Origin: Spirochaetaceae bacterium
GTDB lineage: Bacteria > Spirochaetota > Spirochaetia > DSM-27196 > PWMO01
Length of the DNA stretch: 6,583 bases
Direction: 5' to 3'
NCBI GenBank assembly: GCA_003558175.1
Contig: PWMO01000064.1
Location: 1-6,583, forward strand
Shown: one piece after another, positions 5,741-6,583 of the stretch
How positions within the stretch are numbered: position 1 is the stretch's first letter
Layout: every line of letters begins with the position of its first letter
Notes under the pieces: model-generated
Told to the model about the DNA's origin: nothing
Database searches by the model: none
What the model saw: the letters and a program-made list of their open reading frames with translations, nothing else
Program-made: the position numbers and the translations under genes

Positions 5741-6583
5741 ATGAACAGATACGCAAATCGTTTGGCAGCCGCTGCGCTACTGATGGTGTTTGTGCTGCTG
5801 GCCGCCGGGTGTACCAATATGCTGCTGGAAGTGGAGACAACGGACCGCGCATTTGTCAACGAAGACACCTTCAATCTGTCACTGGGCTACGCGCAGGGTG
5901 ACTACGAAGGCGGCGTCACACGCGACATCAGCCTTCCGACCAGCGTAAACGGTACCAGCATCACCTGGGAATCCGACAGACCGGACGTAATCGACCCCAG
6001 CGGCACGGTGCAGCGACCGGGCCACGACCAACAGCCGGTTGAGGTGACGCTGACCGCGCGTCTCGCGTTTGGCTCAGCCAACAGCACCAGGACGTTTTCC
6101 CTGACCGTGCAGCCGGCCGGAGCGGTCAACGTGATCTTCGACACCGACGGCGGCGAAGCGGTCCAATCGCACACGGTAGACGAGGGGTCGCTGATTCAGG
6201 AGCCGACGGCACCAACGAAGCACGGGTATCTCTTTGGCGGCTGGTACGCCGATGAGCAGCGGACCACCGCCTGGGACTTTGCCGGAGACCGGGCAGAAGC
6301 AGAAAACAACAAAGAACAGCCCTACGTGACTCTCTACGCAAAGTGGGATACCTACGCGTACACGGTCAGCTTTGACGGTCGGGGCGCCGAGACCGACGCC
6401 GTCCCGGACAGTCTGATAGTAGCGTCACCGGCAACAACCCTCGCGGAAAAGGCGAACGAGAAAGGGAGCCAGTTTGGCCTGCCTGCCGAGCCGGTACAGG
6501 ACGGCCACCACTTTGTCGGCTGGCATACGGAGCCCGAAGGGGCCGGCCAACAGTTTACGGCGGACACCCCGGTGACCGACGAC
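5741..6583 (+). CDS. Surface lipoprotein with atrophied bacterial Ig domain and InlB-type B-repeats (partial, C-terminus beyond the window)
   Basis: The 281 codons present encode an exported lipoprotein. Residues 1-24 are a lipoprotein signal peptide: N-terminal MNRYANR, a hydrophobic core, and a lipobox ending LLAAGC with C24. About 46-125 resembles the atrophied bacterial Ig domain (aBig_2), shown by ISLPTSVNGTSITWES, PDVIDPSGTV and a closing TFSLTV strand. Two InlB B-repeat (Listeria-Bacteroides, Flg_new) units follow. The first, 129-202, has VIFDTDGG, GYLFGGWY and VTLYAKW. The second, from 207, has YTVSFDGRG and HHFVGWHTEPEG and is cut by the window end. Such proteins are usually surface-anchored, with adhesion or structural roles; no enzyme domain is visible yet. 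The ATG is supported by AGGAG at 5727-5731, 9 bases upstream. The gene is divergent from the response regulator and may be controlled by it (inference). Further repeats or a different C-terminal domain may follow. Confidence 0.88.
   Translation, partial: MNRYANRLAAAALLMVFVLLAAGCTNMLLEVETTDRAFVNEDTFNLSLGYAQGDYEGGVTRDISLPTSVNGTSITWESDRPDVIDPSGTVQRPGHDQQPVEVTLTARLAFGSANSTRTFSLTVQPAGAVNVIFDTDGGEAVQSHTVDEGSLIQEPTAPTKHGYLFGGWYADEQRTTAWDFAGDRAEAENNKEQPYVTLYAKWDTYAYTVSFDGRGAETDAVPDSLIVASPATTLAEKANEKGSQFGLPAEPVQDGHHFVGWHTEPEGAGQQFTADTPVTDD

Noticed and set aside
5722..5750. Perfect TTGACA hexamer upstream of the lipoprotein gene
   Set aside because: It overlaps the Shine-Dalgarno, and its -10 would fall inside the coding region with no good match, so it cannot drive this gene.

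Overview
The window is high-GC bacterial DNA with four protein genes and two short divergent intergenic regions. No RNA gene, insertion sequence, CRISPR array or attachment site was found. A 7TMR-DISM hybrid histidine kinase, lipoproteins with relaxed lipoboxes, and a surface lipoprotein with an atrophied Ig domain and InlB-type B-repeats together suggest a free-living spirochaete (Spirochaetia). This assignment is an inference from gene content, not from a marker gene, and Bacteroidota or another diderm group is not excluded.

Layout. (1) Positions 1-1175, minus strand: a GHMP sugar kinase that runs off the left edge. Its sugar-binding signature resembles plant galacturonokinase more than ordinary galactokinase. 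(2) 1176-1364: a divergent intergenic region with a promoter candidate on each strand and an 8-bp direct repeat spaced two helical turns apart. (3) 1365-4832, plus strand: a large tripartite hybrid histidine kinase, with lipobox, 7TMR-DISMED2 sensor, seven membrane helices, HisKA, HATPase, REC, REC and HPt. (4) 4847-5545, minus strand: a NarL/FixJ (LuxR-HTH) response regulator that converges on the kinase gene with only 14 bp between the stop codons. (5) 5546-5740: an AT-rich divergent intergenic region rich in inverted and direct repeats. (6) 5741-6583, plus strand: the start of a surface lipoprotein that runs off the right edge.

How the genes may work together (inference). The kinase has its own HPt domain, so it can pass phosphate from H478 through a REC aspartate to H1074 and then to a separate response regulator. 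The adjacent NarL-type regulator is the obvious candidate, as in BarA/UvrY-type relays. That regulator is divergent from the lipoprotein gene, and the region between them holds a 9-bp inverted repeat whose arms are about three helical turns apart, so the lipoprotein is a plausible target. The DISMED2 sensor belongs to a family predicted to bind carbohydrate. A link to the neighbouring sugar kinase is possible, but nothing in the sequence proves it.
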